From Achatina immaculata (taxonomy: Eukaryota > Mollusca > Gastropoda > Stylommatophora > Achatinidae): a DNA stretch of 64,000 nucleotides. Of this stretch, positions 10,407 through 23,021 are shown in pieces. Under the pieces are notes generated by a model that was not told the DNA's origin, did not search any database, and saw only the letters and a program-made list of their open reading frames with translations. The stretch's first letter is position 1. Each line of letters starts with the position of its first letter. Location: NCBI GenBank assembly GCA_009760885.1, contig CM019716.1, positions 9,432,438 through 9,496,437 of the forward strand. The letters are read 5' to 3'. The position numbers were made by a program, and so were the translations under genes.

Positions 10407-11535
10407 TTACTTATGTTCCCAATGCTTGTTTCGCATACTCCACAGCCAGCATGAGGCCTTTTCTGCTGTTTCTGAAAGGCTTCTCAATGCCCTTGCTCTT
10501 GCTTGTCCCTTTATGCCCAGTTGCTTACATAGGTCATATGCTGATGTTGCTATGACCAGATGATTGTACTTCTCACATTTGAATAAACGCTGTTCCTCTA
10601 TTCTAGTTTCGTATGGGACCGTAAGCTCGATCATTATTAATTCCTGTTTTTCTGTGGAGTACACTACAATGTCCGGTCGCATTCCTGTGTTCTTGATGGC
10701 AGTCGGGTATTCTCTTCTTCTTGGAAGGTCCGCTATCACATCCCAGTCATTTCAACCATCTAGCAGTGATGGTAAGGGAATGTCTCTGATTTCAATATTT
10801 GATGTCGTACCAGCACCTATGAAGTATTTAGGTGGGACCTCAACTCTTTTGCTGTTATTTGCTTTATCTTTTGCCCTGTCTACGATGATTACTAGTTCCT
10901 GCAACACTCTGTTGTGCCGCCAGGTGTACCGTCCTTGCCCTAAAGACACTCTACATGCTGACAGCACATGTTCCAATGTTTGCCTTTCGTTGCAGAGAGG
11001 GCACTTTGTATCTTCTGATACACCCCATTTGTATAGGTTGCAGCCTGTAGGCAGAAGGTCATAAGTAGCTCTGATGATGAAGCTGAGCCTCAAGGGTGCC
11101 ATTCTCCAGATGTCATTCCATGTTAGTGATCTCTGCAGGACTTCCTCCTATGTTGTCCATTGCCCTTGTTGTGATTGTTGAGCTGCCTTCTGGACCCGCT
11201 TATCATTCTCTGAATTCCTTACTTCGCTGATGATCATATCCCTTCTTTCCTTGCAGGAGGCCTTTGACCACCATTTGATTTCACCATGACCAAATCCCCT
11301 TCTGTTGGTCTGGGTGTACCCTATTACTTCTTTCAGCTCCTGTGTTTCCCTGGTTGCGGTCACTTACTCATTTACTTTCCATTTTCGTCCAGAATTAAGT
11401 GTTGGCTGCACCTCTCGTACGACCGGATCTGTAGATTCTTGTAGCATCATTGCAAGTCTTGTTTTTCCTACCTTGTATTCTTCAACCACAGATTTGAATG
11501 GTAGCTGCAGTTTGCTCTTCTTGCAGTACAGCAAG
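10407..11535 (-). pseudogene. RLE-type non-LTR retrotransposon, C-terminal part (decayed copy)
   Basis: Reads, from 11535 down to 10407, as the linker after the reverse transcriptase (LPFKSVVEEYKVGKTRLAMM, then a VQPTLNSGRKWKV block), then FGHGEIKWWSKASCKERRDM, then MAPLRLSFIIRATYDLLPTG. Next comes a CCHC-type knuckle (KCPLC...LEHVLSAC) and a restriction-like endonuclease core RPDIVVYS followed by IELTVPYE. This arrangement (zinc knuckle, then RPD-x14-E) is that of RLE-bearing LINEs such as the R2/R4/NeSL groups. Stops interrupt it after KWKVNE, QWTT and LLDG. An internal deletion of about 24 codons relative to the 58752 copy removes the segment after KCEKYN. It is truncated upstream near 11535 and is non-functional. 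Confidence 0.85.
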
Positions 11536-11594
11536 AAGAATTGAGGATATAACGATATATATATATAAAAGAATATAATCATTTTACTGTTTGT

Positions 11595-11990
11595 TTGTTG
11601 GGGTGAAGACGCCTGTTCGATGAGGTAATCAGCGACCCATAGCTGATATGCTAGCGTCACGGTTATCTACCCATAGCTGATATGCCAGCTTCAGGGTTAT
11701 CTACCCATAGCTGATATGCCAGCGTCAGGGTTAGCGACCCGTAGCTGACCAAGACCCTGTCCCACCTCTCCGTGGTACCCTCAGTAACAGGCCTAGCCTG
11801 GCTACCGGGGCAAGGATCCAGGGAGGTGGAGTCTGATAAAGAAGTACTGCACACTGCCCCCCCCCCCCGCTTTTTAGCTGTACTCCTTGACTGAGAAATA
11901 GCAGCCATAACTTACTCCCACGCCGACACGATGTTGTGCCTCCACATCTCCACAGCATCGGCTGCAAGTAACAACAGCTCGCAGTTATAG
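11595..11990 (-). other. Unclassified sequence with a tripled 40-bp motif
   Basis: Carries three tandem copies of acccatagctgatatgccag and a C-homopolymer at 11862. Minus-strand open frames read SQARPVTEGTTERWDRVLVS in an otherwise Ser/Thr-rich text. It resembles the leader of an APE-type LINE, but no endonuclease follows, so I do not name it. It may belong to the neighbouring RLE remnant. Confidence 0.35.
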
Positions 11991-12008
11991 AGAGTTAGTA
12001 CAAGTACT

Positions 12009-12052
12009 GTTTGTTTGTTTGTTTGTTTGTTTGTTTGTTTGTTTGTTTGTTT
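12009..12052. repeat. (TTTG)n microsatellite
   Basis: Eleven uninterrupted copies of the tetranucleotide, between non-repetitive flanks. Confidence 0.97.
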
Positions 12053-12204
12053 CAATCACTTGACTGATTATCTGGTTCCAACATTTTAATATTTACAGGA
12101 CAACTGCTCTTTGTTTATCACCTGTTGGTAGATTTGAGGGGTTTAATAATGCGTAATTCCCTTCCTACCTGTAAACATGTGATTTCTTTTTACCTGCAAA
12201 TATG

Positions 12205-12515
12205 CAGAGATAAAAGAGAAGGCGAGAGAGAAAGGGAGAGAGGTGAGAGAGAGAGGGAGGGAGATGGGAGAGAGAGGGGAGAGAGGGAGAGGAGAGAGAA
12301 AGAAAGAGAGCAAAAGGGAATTGAGAAAGAGGGAGAGAGAAAGTGATAAAAGAAAGGGAGAAAAGAGACAGCGAGGAAGAAAGAAAAAGAGATAGAGAGA
12401 AAAGGAGAAAGAGGAAAAGAAAGAGAGAGAGGAAGAGAGAAAGAAGTAAGAGAGCAAAAGGGAGAGAGAAAGATTAGAGAGAGAGATAGAGACTCAGGAA
12501 GAGAACAAAAGAGCA
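12205..12515. repeat. Polypurine (GA)-rich tract, about 310 bp
   Basis: Almost uninterrupted A/G on the plus strand (gagagagggagggagatggg and similar), with no clean unit. Long homopurine tracts of this type can form triplex DNA. Open frames through it are low-complexity Glu/Arg or Ser/Leu text. Confidence 0.93.
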
Positions 12516-12599
12516 GACTATATTCAGATGTTGGGGTATTAATTACTCAGTTCATTTGATATTCTGTTCTTTATCTCTCAAACTTTCATTCATGACAAT

Positions 12600-12772
12600 T
12601 CATTCAAACACCAACCACTCAAACCCCAACCATTCAAATCCCAATCATTCAAGCCCCAATCATTTAAATCACAATCATTCAAATCTCAACCATTCAAGCC
12701 CCAATCATTTAAATCACAATCATTCAAACCCCAACCATTGAAATCCCGATCGTTCAAGCCCAGTCATTCAAC
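12600..12772. repeat. 15-bp minisatellite, about 11 copies
   Basis: Units of cattcaaatcccaat and variants cattcaagccccaat and catttaaatcacaat. A three-unit higher-order pattern (cattcaa-c/a, cattcaagcc, catttaaatc) recurs twice. The multiple-of-three period gives an Asn/His-rich open frame. Confidence 0.93.
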
Positions 12773-12984
12773 TTCAGTTTAGGTCTTGCAAGATACACAT
12801 ATAAGAAGTAATACTAAAGATGCTTTGAAAACTACTACAGATAATATGTTATTTAAACATACAACAATATGTTATCTAACATACAACAATATCTCTAAAC
12901 GGAATGTAGAATGAGGTTGTTTCACATTCTAACATATAAACAAATTGATGGCCAGACCAGGTTCATGAATTCTTTCAGCTGCGC

Positions 12985-13935
12985 TGTTGGTTTATACTGA
13001 TTGTTAGTTACACTGTTGGTTTATACTGATTGTTAGTTACACTGTTGGTTTATACTGATTGTTAGTTACACTGTTGGTTTATATTGATTGTTAGTTACAC
13101 TGTTGGTTTATATTGATTGTTAGTTACACTGTTGGTTTATTGATTGTTAGTTACACTGTTGGTTTATATTGATTGTTAGTTACACTGTTGGTTTATATTG
13201 ATTGTTAGTTACACTGTTGGTTTATATTGATTGTTAGTTACACTGTTGGTTTATATTGATTGTTAGTTACACTGTTGGTTTATATTGATTGTTAGTTACA
13301 CTGTTGGTTTATATTGATTGTTAGTTACACTGTTGGTTTATATTGATTGTTAGTTACACTGTTGGTTTATATTGATTGTTAGTTACACTGTTGGTTTATA
13401 TTGATTGTTAGTTACATTGTTGGTTTATATTGATTGTTAGTTACACTGTTGGTTTATACTGATTGTTAGTTACACTGTTGGTTTATATTGATTGTTAGTT
13501 ACACTGTTGGTTTATATTGATTGTTGGTTACATTGTTGGTTTATATTGATTGTTAGTTACATTGTTGGTTTATATTGATTGTTAGTTACACTGTTGGTTT
13601 ATATTGATTGTTGGTTACATTGTTGGTTTATATTGGTTGTTAGTTACACTGTTGGTTTATATTGATTGTTAGTTACACTATTGGTTCATATTGATTGTTA
13701 GTTACACTGTTGGTTTATATTTGCCATTAGTTACACTGTTGGTTTATACTGATTGTTAGTTATACTATTGGTTTATATTGATTGTTAGTTACACTGTTGG
13801 TTTATATTGATTGTTAGTTACACTATTGGTTCATATTGATTGTTAGTTACACTGTTGGTTTATATTTGCCATTAGTTACACTGTTGGTTTATACTGATTG
13901 TTAGTTATACTATTGGTTTATATTGATTGTTAGTT
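12985..13935. repeat. 29-bp minisatellite, about 32 copies
   Basis: Unit gttacactgttggtttatat + tgattgtta. Copies are highly uniform; a variant ending tttgccatta appears twice within a duplicated three-unit block (13700-13900). It passes directly into the next array without spacer. Confidence 0.97.
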
Positions 13936-16900
13936 ATCTCCCTGTGCGATCTGTTTGTGCTGTTTGTTCGTTGGAGTCATATCCCTGTTCTGTCTGTCCT
14001 TATCGTGTGTGCATTAGAGTCATTTCCTTGTTCTGTCTGTATATGTTTGTGCATTGGAGTAATTTCCTTGTTCTGTCTGTATATGTTTGTGCATTGGAGT
14101 AATTTCCTTGTTCTGTCTGTCTATGTTTGTGCATTGGAGTAATTTCCTTGTTCTGTCTGTCTATGTTTGTGCATTGGAGTAATTTCCTTGTTCTGTCTGT
14201 ATATGTTTGTGCATTGGAGTTATTTCCTTGTTCTGTCTGTCTATGTTTGTGCATTGGAGTTATTTCCTTGTTCTGTCTGTCTATGTTTGTGCATTGGAGT
14301 TATTTCCTTGTTCTGTCTGTATATGTTTGTGCATTGGAGTTATTTCCTTGTTCTGTCTGTCTATGTTTGTGCATTGGAGTAATTTCCTTGTTCTGTCTGT
14401 CTATGTTTGTGCATTGGAGTTATTTCCTTGTTCTGTCTGTCTATGTTTGTGCATTGGAGTTATTTCCTTGTTCTGTCTGTCTATGTTTGTGCATTGGAGT
14501 TATTTCCCTGTAATATCTGTCCTTATTTGTGTGGTGGTGTCTGTGTCCCTGATCTATCTGTCTTGTTTGTGCATTGGAGTCATCTCTCTGTACTGTTTAT
14601 CCTTGTTTGTGCACTGGAGTCATCTCCCTGTGCTGTCTATCCTTGTTTGTGAGTGGAGTCATCTCTTTGTGCTGTCTATCCTCGTTTGTGGGTGGAGTCA
14701 TCTCCCTGTGCTGTCTATCCTTGTTTGTGAGTGGAGTCATCTCTTTGTGCTGTCTATCCTTGTTTGGGGTCAATTCCCTGTACCTCCTGTCCTTGTTTAT
14801 GGGTTCAGTTATCTGTCTTTGTTGTTTGTGCATTGTAGTCATTTCCCTACACTGTCTGTCCTTGTTTGTGTGTTGAAGACATTTCCTTGTTCTATCTATC
14901 CTTGTTTGTGCGGTAGAGTTATTTTCCTGTGATATCTCTCCTTATTTGTGAGTTGGAGTCATTGCCTTGCGCTATCTCTCTTTGTTTGTGTGGTTAGGTC
15001 ATCTCCCTGTTCTGTCTGTCCTTGTTTGTGCGGTGGTGTCATCTCCTTGTGCTGTCTGTCCTTGTTTGCGCGGTTGAGTCATTTCCAAGTGCTGTCTGTT
15101 CTCGTTGTTTGTGAAGTCATTTCACTATGGTATCTGTCTTTGTAGTTTGTGCCTTGGATTCATTTCCCTGTTCTGTCTGTCCTTGTTTGTGCGGGGAGTC
15201 ATTTCCCTGTGCTATCTCTCCTTGTTTGTGAGATAGAGTCATTTCCCTTTGCTCTCTGTCCTTGTTTGTGTCGTGTAGTCCTTTCCCTGTCCTGTCTGTT
15301 ATTGTTGTTTGCATGGTGGAGTTATTCCCCTGTGCTGTCTGTTATTGTTGTTTGCATGGTGGAGTTATTCCCCTGTGCTGTCTGTCTCTGTTTCTGCAAA
15401 GGAATCATCTCCCTGTGCTATCTGTTTGTGTTGTTTGTGCGTTGATGTCACTTAGCTGTGCTATCTGTCCTTGTTTGTGAGGTGGTGTTACTTACCTGTG
15501 CTATCTGTCCTTGTTTGTGAGGTGGTGTTACCTACCTGTGCTATCTGTCATTGTTTTGCGGTGGTGTTACCTACCTGTGCTATGTGTCCTTGCTTATGGG
15601 GTGGTGTTACCTACCTGTGCTATGTGTCCTTGCTTGTGGGGTGGTGTTACCTACCTGTGCTATCTGTCCTTGTTTGTGCAGTGGTGTTACCTACCTATGC
15701 TATGTGTCCTTGTTTGTGCGTTGATGTCACTTATCTGTGCTATCGGTCCTTGTTTGTGGGGTGGTGTTAACTACCTGTGCTATCTGTCCTTGTTTGTGAG
15801 GTGGTGTTACCTCCTTGTGCTGTCTGTCCTTGTTTGCGCGGTTGAGTCATTTCCAAGTGCTGTCTGTTCTCGTTGTTTGTGAAGTCATTTCACTATGGTA
15901 TCTGTCTTTGTAGTTTGTGCCTTGGATTCATTTCCCTGTTCTGTCTGTCCTTGTTTGTGCGGGGAGTCATTTCCCTGTGCTATCTCTCCTTGTTTGTGAG
16001 ATAGAGTCATTTCCCTTTGCTCTCTGTCCTTGTTTGTGTCGTGTAGTCCTTTCCCTGTCCTGTCTGTTATTGTTGTTTGCATGGTGGAGTTATTCCCCTG
16101 TGCTGTCTGTTATTGTTGTTTGCATGGTGGAGTTATTCCCCTGTGCTGTCTGTCTCTGTTTCTGCAAAGGAATCATCTCCCTGTGCTATCTGTCTGTGTT
16201 GTTTGTGCGTTGATGTCACTTAGCTGTGCTATCTGTCCTTGTTGTGAGTGGTGTTACTTACCTGTGCTATCTGTCCTTGTTTGTGAGGTGGTGTTACCTA
16301 CCTGTGCTATCTGTCATTGTTTTGCGGTGGTGTTACCTACCTGTGCTATGTGTCCTTGCTTATGGGGTGGTGTTACCTACCTGTGCTATGTGTCCTTGCT
16401 TGTGGGGTGGTGTTACCTACCTGTGCTATCTGTCCTTGTTTGTGGGGTGGTGTTACCTACCTGTGCTATCTGTCCTTGTTTGTGCAGTGGTGTTACCTAC
16501 CTATGCTATGTGTCCTTGTTTGTGCGTTGATGTCACTTATCTGTGCTATCGGTCCTTGTTTGTGGGGTGGTGTTAACTACCTGTGCTATCTGTCCTTGTT
16601 TGTGAGGTGGTGTTACCTACCTGTGCTATCTGTCCTTGTTTGTGCGGTGGTGTTACCTAACTGTGCTATCTGTCCTTGTTTGTGAGGTGGTGTTACCTAC
16701 CTGTGCTATCTGTCCTTGTTTGTGCGTTGATGTCATTTATCTGTGCTATCTGTCCTTGTTTGTGCAGTGGTGTTACCTACCCATGCTATCTGTCCTTGTT
16801 TGTGAGGTGGTGTTACCTACCTGTGCTATCTGTCCTTATGTGTGCGGTGGTGTTACCTACATGTGCTCTTTCTCCTTTTTTTGTGGGGTAGTGTTACCTA

Positions 16901-18275
16901 CCTGTGCTATCTGTCCTTGTTTGTGGGGTGGTGTCACCTACCTGTGCTATCTGTCCTGGTTTCTGCGGAGGTGCCATCTACCTGTGCTATCTGTCCTTGT
17001 TTTTGGGATGGTGTCACCTACCTGTGCTATCTCTCCTTTTTTGTGGGGTGGTGTTAACTACCTGTGCTATCTGTCCTTGTTTGTGCGGTGGTGTTACCTA
17101 CCCATGCTATCTGTCCTTGTTTGTGAGGTGGTGTTACCTACCTGTGCTATCTGTCCTGTTTGTGAGGTGGTGTTACCTACATGTGCTCTTTCTCCTTTTT
17201 TGTGGGGTAGTGTTACCTACCTGTGCTATCTGTCCTTGTTTGTGGGGTGGTGTCACCTACCTGTGCTATCTGTCCTGGTTTCTGCGGAGGTGTTACCTAC
17301 CCATGCTATCTGTCCTTGTTTGTGAGGTAGTGTTACCTACCCATGCTATCTGTCCTTATGTGTGCGGTGGTGTTACCTACATGTGCTCTTTCTCCTTTTT
17401 TTGTGGGGTAGTGTTACCTACCTGTGCTATCTGTCCTTGTTTGTGGGGTGGTGTCACCTACCTGTGCTATCTGTCCTTGTTTGTGGGGTGGTGTCACCTA
17501 CCTGTGCTATCTGTCCTGGTTTCTGCGGAGGTGCCATCTACCTGTGCTATCTGTCCTTGTTTTTGGGATGGTGTCACCTACCTGTGCTATCTCTCCTTTT
17601 TGTGGGGTGGTGTTAACTACCTGTGCTATCTGTCCTTGTTTGTGGGGTGGTGTCACCTACCTGTGCTATCTGTCCTGGTTTCTGCGGAGGTGCCATCTAC
17701 CTGTGCTATCTGTCCTTGTTTTTGGGATGGTGTCACCTACCTGTGCTATCTCTCCTTTTTTGTGGGGTTTTGTTAACTACCTGTGCTATCTCTCCCTTTT
17801 TTGTGGGGTGGTGTTACCTACCTGTGCTATCTCTCCTTTTTTGTGGGGTGGTATCACCTACCTGTGCTATCTGTCCTTGTTTGTGGGGTGGTGTCACCTA
17901 CCTGTGCTATCTGTCCTTGTTTTGCGGTGGTGTCACCTACCTGTGCTATCTGTCCTTGTTTGTGGGGTGGTGTCACCTACCTGTGCTATCTGTCCTTGTT
18001 TGTGTGGTGGTGTCACCTACCTGTGCTATCTCTCCTTTTTTGTGGGGTGGTGTTAACTACCTGTGCTATCTGTCCTTCTTTGTGCAGTGGTGTTACCTAC
18101 CTGTGCTATCTGTCCTTGTTTGTGCAGTGGTGTCATCTACCTGTGCTATCTGTCCTTCTATGTGTGGTGGAGTCATCTACTTGTGCTATCTGTCCTTCTA
18201 TGTGTGGTGGAGTCATATACCTGTGCTATCTGTCCTTCTATGTGTTGTGGAGTCATCTACCTGTCCACTCTGGCA
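13936..18275. repeat. 40-bp minisatellite megarray, about 108 copies
   Basis: One 4.3-kb array with a 40-bp unit that changes along its length. The left part is tttgtgcattggagtaattt with ccttgttctgtctgtctatg, the middle is ggtggtgttacctacctgtg with ctatctgtccttgtttgtga, and the right part is ggtggtgtcacctacctgtg. A 400-bp block at 15085-15490 is repeated almost exactly at 15853-16258 (768-bp shift), showing higher-order duplication. Because 40 is not a multiple of three, three units form a 120-bp coding period, and stop-free frames up to 290 codons appear. They have no start context or domain and are not genes. Confidence 0.97.
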
Positions 18276-18544
18276 ATTCTGCTTTGTTTTATTTTAACTG
18301 AAATAGATCTAATTTTTCTCTCCATCCTGTAAACTCAACAAGAAGAAATTCAGCCTTGAATAAACGAGTCATTTATTTTATCTCTTCCCACCTGCCAACT
18401 TGTCCATCTTTTCTCGCTCCTTGAATTGTACCACTGACCTCGCTCCAGTGTAAAAAGTTGAGTTCTACCATTGATATCAGACATATGACCTCGCTATAGT
18501 CAAAAAAGTTGTACATCGGTATAATACTGCTTGTTGACTTCACT
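18276..18544. other. AT-rich spacer, nothing recognised
   Basis: Non-repetitive sequence between two arrays. One AATAAA (18359) is present without any gene upstream to use it. Confidence 0.6.
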
Positions 18545-19215
18545 TACTACACCCATGTGCAAAGTGGAGTATAACAATACTAGCATTTCTCACTTACAAC
18601 ACAAAGTTACTGTGGAGTATAATAATGTTAGCATTTCTCATTTACTACACAAAATTACAGTGGAATATAACAATGTTAGCATTTTTCACTTACTACACAA
18701 AGTTACTGTGGAGTATAACAATGTAAGAATTTCTCACTTACTACACGAAGTTACAGTGCAGTATAACAATGTTAGCATTCCTCACTTACTACACAAAGTT
18801 ATAGTGGGATATAACAATGTTAGCACTCTTCACTTACTACACAAAGTTATAGTGGGATATAACAATGTTAGCATTCCTCACTTACTACACAAAGTTATAG
18901 TGGGATATAACAATGTTAACACTCTTCACTTACTACACAAAGTTATAGTGGGATATAACAATGTTAGCATTCCTCACTTACTACACAAAATTATAGTGGG
19001 ATATAACAATGTTAGCATTCCTCACTTACTACACAAAATTATAGTGGGATATAACAATGTTAGCATTCCTCACTTACTACACAAAATTATAGTGGGATAT
19101 AACAATGTTAGCATTCCTCACTTACTATACAAAGTTATAGTGGGATATAACAATGTTAGCATTCCTCACTTACTACACAAAGTTATAGTGGGATGTAACA
19201 ATATTAGCATTTCTG
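18545..19215. repeat. 48-bp minisatellite, about 14 copies
   Basis: Unit cacttactacacaaagttat + agtgggatataacaatgttagcattcct. The period is a multiple of three, so the plus strand is open throughout as a 16-residue repeat (HLLHKVIVGYNNVSIP). Two unit types alternate (agcattcct and agcactctt). I read it as non-coding. Confidence 0.96.
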
Positions 19216-19224
19216 AAAATACAA

Positions 19225-19600
19225 AATTTTACTTCGATGTAATGGTGATCGTTAGCCTGGATGTAATGACGGTAGTTAGCCTGGATGTAATGGTGATACT
19301 TGGCCTGAATGTAATGGCGATAGTTAGCCTAGATGTAATGGTGGTAGTTAGCATAAATGTAATGGTAGTACTTAGCCTAGATGTAATGGCGATAATTAGC
19401 CTAGATGTAATGGTGGTAGTTAGCCTGGATGTAATGGTAGTAGTTAGCCTGGATGTAATGGTGGCAGTTAGCCGTGATGTAATGTGATAGCTGGCCTGGA
19501 TTAAACGTGGTAGTTAGACTGGATGTAATGTAATAGTCAGCCTGGATGTAATGTAATAATTAATTGAATGTAATGTGGTAGTTAGCCTAGTTGTAATGTT
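19225..19600. repeat. 24-bp minisatellite, about 15 copies
   Basis: Unit gatgtaatggtggtagttag + cctg, becoming degenerate and shorter toward the right. It continues the open frame of the preceding 48-bp array as LDVMVVVS repeats. Confidence 0.94.
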
Positions 19601-19829
19601 GCAGCCATCTAGTTAGTTCCAGCCAACATTCTCTTGTTCCTAGGCAACGTGAAGTCACGACAACCTACTGCAGGCAGGATCCTGTACATGTACTAGCTAC
19701 ACTCCTAAATCGCCCTGGCACGTTCGCAACTCCTAAATCATTTCATAAATCGCTGATCAGGTTACATATTATGGAGTACAAAATATGTAGAAAAAATTCT
19801 GGAAATGTGTTCGGTTTTTTTCTTCTTGT
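19601..19829. other. Unique spacer, nothing recognised
   Basis: Mixed-composition sequence without repeats, open frames or splice-like exons that I could support. Confidence 0.55.
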
Positions 19830-20030
19830 TTAGTTTTGTCAAGTGGTTTGTTCGTTATTAGTTTTGTCTAGAAGTTTGTTCATGTTTAGCTTTGTCCAGT
19901 GGTTTGTTCGTGTTAGTTTTGTCTAGTGGTTTGTTCATATTTAGTTTTGTCTAGTGGTTTGTTCATGTTTAATTTTGTCTAGTGGTTTGTTCATGTTTAG
20001 TTTTGTCTAGTGGTTTGTTCATTTCTTGGT
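19830..20030. repeat. 28-30 bp minisatellite, 7 copies
   Basis: Unit ttagttttgtctagtggttt + gttcatgt, T/G-rich. The first copies are more diverged. Confidence 0.92.
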
Positions 20031-20204
20031 TATGTTAAAATTCTTGGCGCTTAAACTTCTAAAAAAACGAAGCCTGGTAGTTGCTCATTCCCTGGATTGT
20101 ATCTGTATTTTGAGCACGTCGATGTCAGTACATTTCTACATGACATTTTATTGTGACATCAACAAGTCGTATTCTGCTGCACAGTTTCTCGTGCCCTGCA
20201 GTTA

Positions 20205-20475
20205 GTAACTAGATCAGTACAGACACAAGTATATGGTCCAGTTTCTTTACATCTTTAACGTGTTTATATAGGTAAAGGTGGGGAGGTATGGCAAAAGAAG
20301 CAGATAGAGGTGTATAATGTAGTTTTACAAAGTGGCAGAGGGAGTGAGTAAACTGAGAAAAAACGAATAGAAAGTATGAGAATGTATGAATGAAAAACAT
20401 ACAACATTCGATATTTCGGCGTGAGCCTTTTTCGAGGATTACATACACAGACGAGACACAACACATATAACTAAA
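20205..20475 (-). other. Possible Penelope-like element 3' tail
   Basis: Minus strand reads VCNPRKRLTPKYRMLYVFHS and a hydrophobic Leu/Ser/Phe text. The layout (basic KRL/KKGSRRNI-type turn followed by pyrimidine-rich sequence) is like what follows the GIY-YIG domain at 7330-7800 and recurs at 45225, 47195 and 53390. No catalytic domain is present. The call rests on that pattern only. Confidence 0.35.
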
Positions 20476-21045
20476 CGAAGAATGTATCTTAATGTGACAT
20501 CCTCCAAAAGTAGGAAACAGAGAAATGCGTGTCTACTAGACGAGGTAGAGGGACCACGCGGGGCCACACAAAGGATAAGCCGATAGAGCCAATCGTAAAG
20601 AAGAGATGGAGAGAGAGGAGGAAAACAGGTGGTTGAAAGGAGGGGGGGAGGGCAATAGAAACATGTTAGTCACTAGAGGAGAAGGTGTCGGGGGGAGGGG
20701 GAAGGTGAAGCGGAGAGATAATGAATGAAGAACATAAACACATGCAGGGAGAAAATGTGAAACTGGTGAATAGGACAAGATCCTATAAACACTAATATGT
20801 TGCCAGAGAAGAAAAGAAGGTGACGACATGGAGGGGGTAGCTAGGAGAAAGAAAGTAGACTTTAAAAAAGGGGGGGGGGAGTGGAAAACTAAAGAAGTTA
20901 CAGAAAGCTGAAGACATTGTTAATTCCAGCTGGGTGGAGACAGCCAGCCGGGAAAATAAGACGCTGTTCTATGACCCTCCGAGATCGTACATCAGCAGAA
21001 CAAGAGCGGATCGCACTAACCGAAATGTCATGTTTGCCCCTGTGG
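20476..21045. other. Purine-rich unique sequence downstream of the LINE
   Basis: Contains G-homopolymers (20642, 20692, 20872) and GA-rich stretches. No coding signal is seen. It forms the 3' flank of the minus-strand LINE. Confidence 0.5.
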
Positions 21046-21077
21046 TTCTTATCTTATCTTATCTCCTTCCTGTGCCG

Positions 21078-23021
21078 TTAAACGTCACACTGGGCTCGCA
21101 AAGTAGTTCGCCAATTTTTCCTGTCTTCGGCGAGTCTTTCAACCTCATCAAAGGATTTTATGCCTGTTAATTTGGCCTCTCTTAATAATGTCCTCTTCAG
21201 AGTTTCACGCGGTCTGCTTCTTTTTCTTCGGCCTGTTGTGTTCCACTTGGTAGCTTGTTTTGGGATTCTCTGATCATTTCTTCTCATCAAGTGACCAACA
21301 TATGTCCATCTCCTTTTCCTGATCACCCATGAGACTGGTTGTTGTTCAGTCATCTGTCTTATCTCTGCATTGTTCTTGAATTCATTCCACTTGATGCAGA
21401 GTATTTTCCTTAGGCATTTGTTTTCAAAAGAGTCTAATTTCTTGTCTACTTCTTTAGTTGTTTTCCAGCTTTCGCATGCATAAATAAGGGTGGATATTAC
21501 ATTTGAATTGAATAGTCTTAACTTGGTTTTTGTGCTTATAACTTTTGAATTCCTTATGTTCTCAAGATTCTTGAAGATTGATGCTGCTTTTGCAATTCTA
21601 ATTCTAACTTCCTTTCTAGTGTCACCATCCTGGTCCATGTAGCTGCCAAGGTATGCAAATTGATTGACTTCTTCAATATCTGTCCCTTCTATGTGTATTT
21701 TTCCATTTTGATTGAGAGGAATTTTCATTATTTTTGTTTTGTCCTTGTTAATTTCAAGTCCTATTTTGCTAGCCATTGAAGACAGGCTATCTGTTTTTTC
21801 TATCATGGAATTCACATTATTACTGATAAGAGTTATGTCATCAGCAAAATCAAGATCCCCCAGTTGGGTCCCATGTACCCAGTTAATACCTGTGTTACCT
21901 GTGCAGCATTCTTTCACCATGAAGTCTATTGCAATCCCAAAAAGTAAAGGAGACAGTATACATCCTTGTTTCCTGCTTGTTTCAATATGGAATCATTCAC
22001 TTATCTCTTCTTCTGTCTTGACTGCACAAACATATCCATTGTAGAAGTCCTTAATGATGTTGACAATTTTAGATGGTATTCCATATAGACATAAAATTCT
22101 CCATAATGAATCTCTGTGTATGCTATCAAATGCCCTTTTAAAATCTATGAAGTTCAGTATTAATGGTTTCTGCTTTTCAGTATGTTCTTCAAGTATTATT
22201 TTTAGAGTAAAGATCTGGTTGAGACAGCTTCTCCCTTTTTGAAATCCTGCTTGTTCTTCTCTCATTGCAGTATCCACTATATCTTTGAGTCTATTGAAAA
22301 TGACCTTGCAAAATACTTTTGACACAACTGATATTAAGGTTACTCCTCTCCAGTTGTTACAGTCACTAAGGTTGCCCTTTTTTGGCACTCCAACAATGAG
22401 ACTCCTTTCTTCCAATTAGAAGGGACCCCTTCCTCTCTCCAAATCCTCTTAAACATTCTCTGCAGTTGTCTCATGTCGTCACCATTGACAGCCCTTAGCA
22501 TTTCGGCTGTTATTTCATCTTCACCTGCAGCCCTGCTGTCAGCCATTAAATTCACTGCTGTCCCAACTTCATGCAATTTAATTTCATCTATGTTGACATT
22601 TAGTTGTGGGGTTGGTAAGTCAGTTTCAAGGTTCAACAATTCCCCAGGGTGTGGTCGAGTGAGTACCTCCTGGAAGTGTTCAGCTCATCTTTGCTTTTGG
22701 TCTTTACCTGATGTTAATAATGTTCCAGTTTTGCTAAGGATTGGTCTTTCTTTAGATGTAATAGTACCTGTTAGCCTCTTTTGTATGTTATATAAAGTTT
22801 TGCTGTCTCCTGTTTTTGCTGCTTTCTCTGCCTCTTTCGCCATATTGTCTATGTATTCTCTTTTATCCCTTCTAGCTGAACTTTTTACTTCTTTGTCTAT
22901 TTCTTTGTATGTTGCTTTCGCCATATCTTTTCCAAGATCTGTTTTTACATTCAGCATGTCTAATTTGACTGCTCGTCTTTCATGTATGTACTTCCGTGTG
23001 TTTTCTGATATCCATGCTTTT
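21078..23021 (-). pseudogene. LINE reverse transcriptase region (broken)
   Basis: Follows the endonuclease after a frameshift. Visible parts, in order: SARRDKREYIDNMAKEAEKA, the spacer SRAAGEDEITAEMLRA, WRGVTLISVVSKVF (RT motif 2 area), EEQAGFQKGRSCLNQ, FIDFKRAFDSI (first catalytic Asp), KQGCILSPLLF, then FADDITL with the two catalytic Asp residues. After that come FAYLGSYMD, an LIYACESW block and the C-terminal tail YVGHLMRRNDQRIPKQ with GRRKRSRPRETLKRTLLREA. Stop codons lie at 22685 (QKQR*AEHFQEV) and 21990 (ISE*FHIE); both replace an expected Trp. A frameshift lies between EGVPSNWKKG and PKKGNLSD. It would polymerise cDNA at the target site if intact; it is not intact. Confidence 0.88.

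Noticed and set aside
16904..17776. 290-codon open frame in the 40-bp array
   Set aside because: It follows the repeat exactly with a 120-bp coding period, has overlapping equally long frames, and lacks any domain, start context or splice signal.
18531..19487. 318-codon open frame with 16- and 8-residue repeats
   Set aside because: It is produced by 48-bp and 24-bp minisatellites whose periods are multiples of three; there is no non-repeat coding portion.
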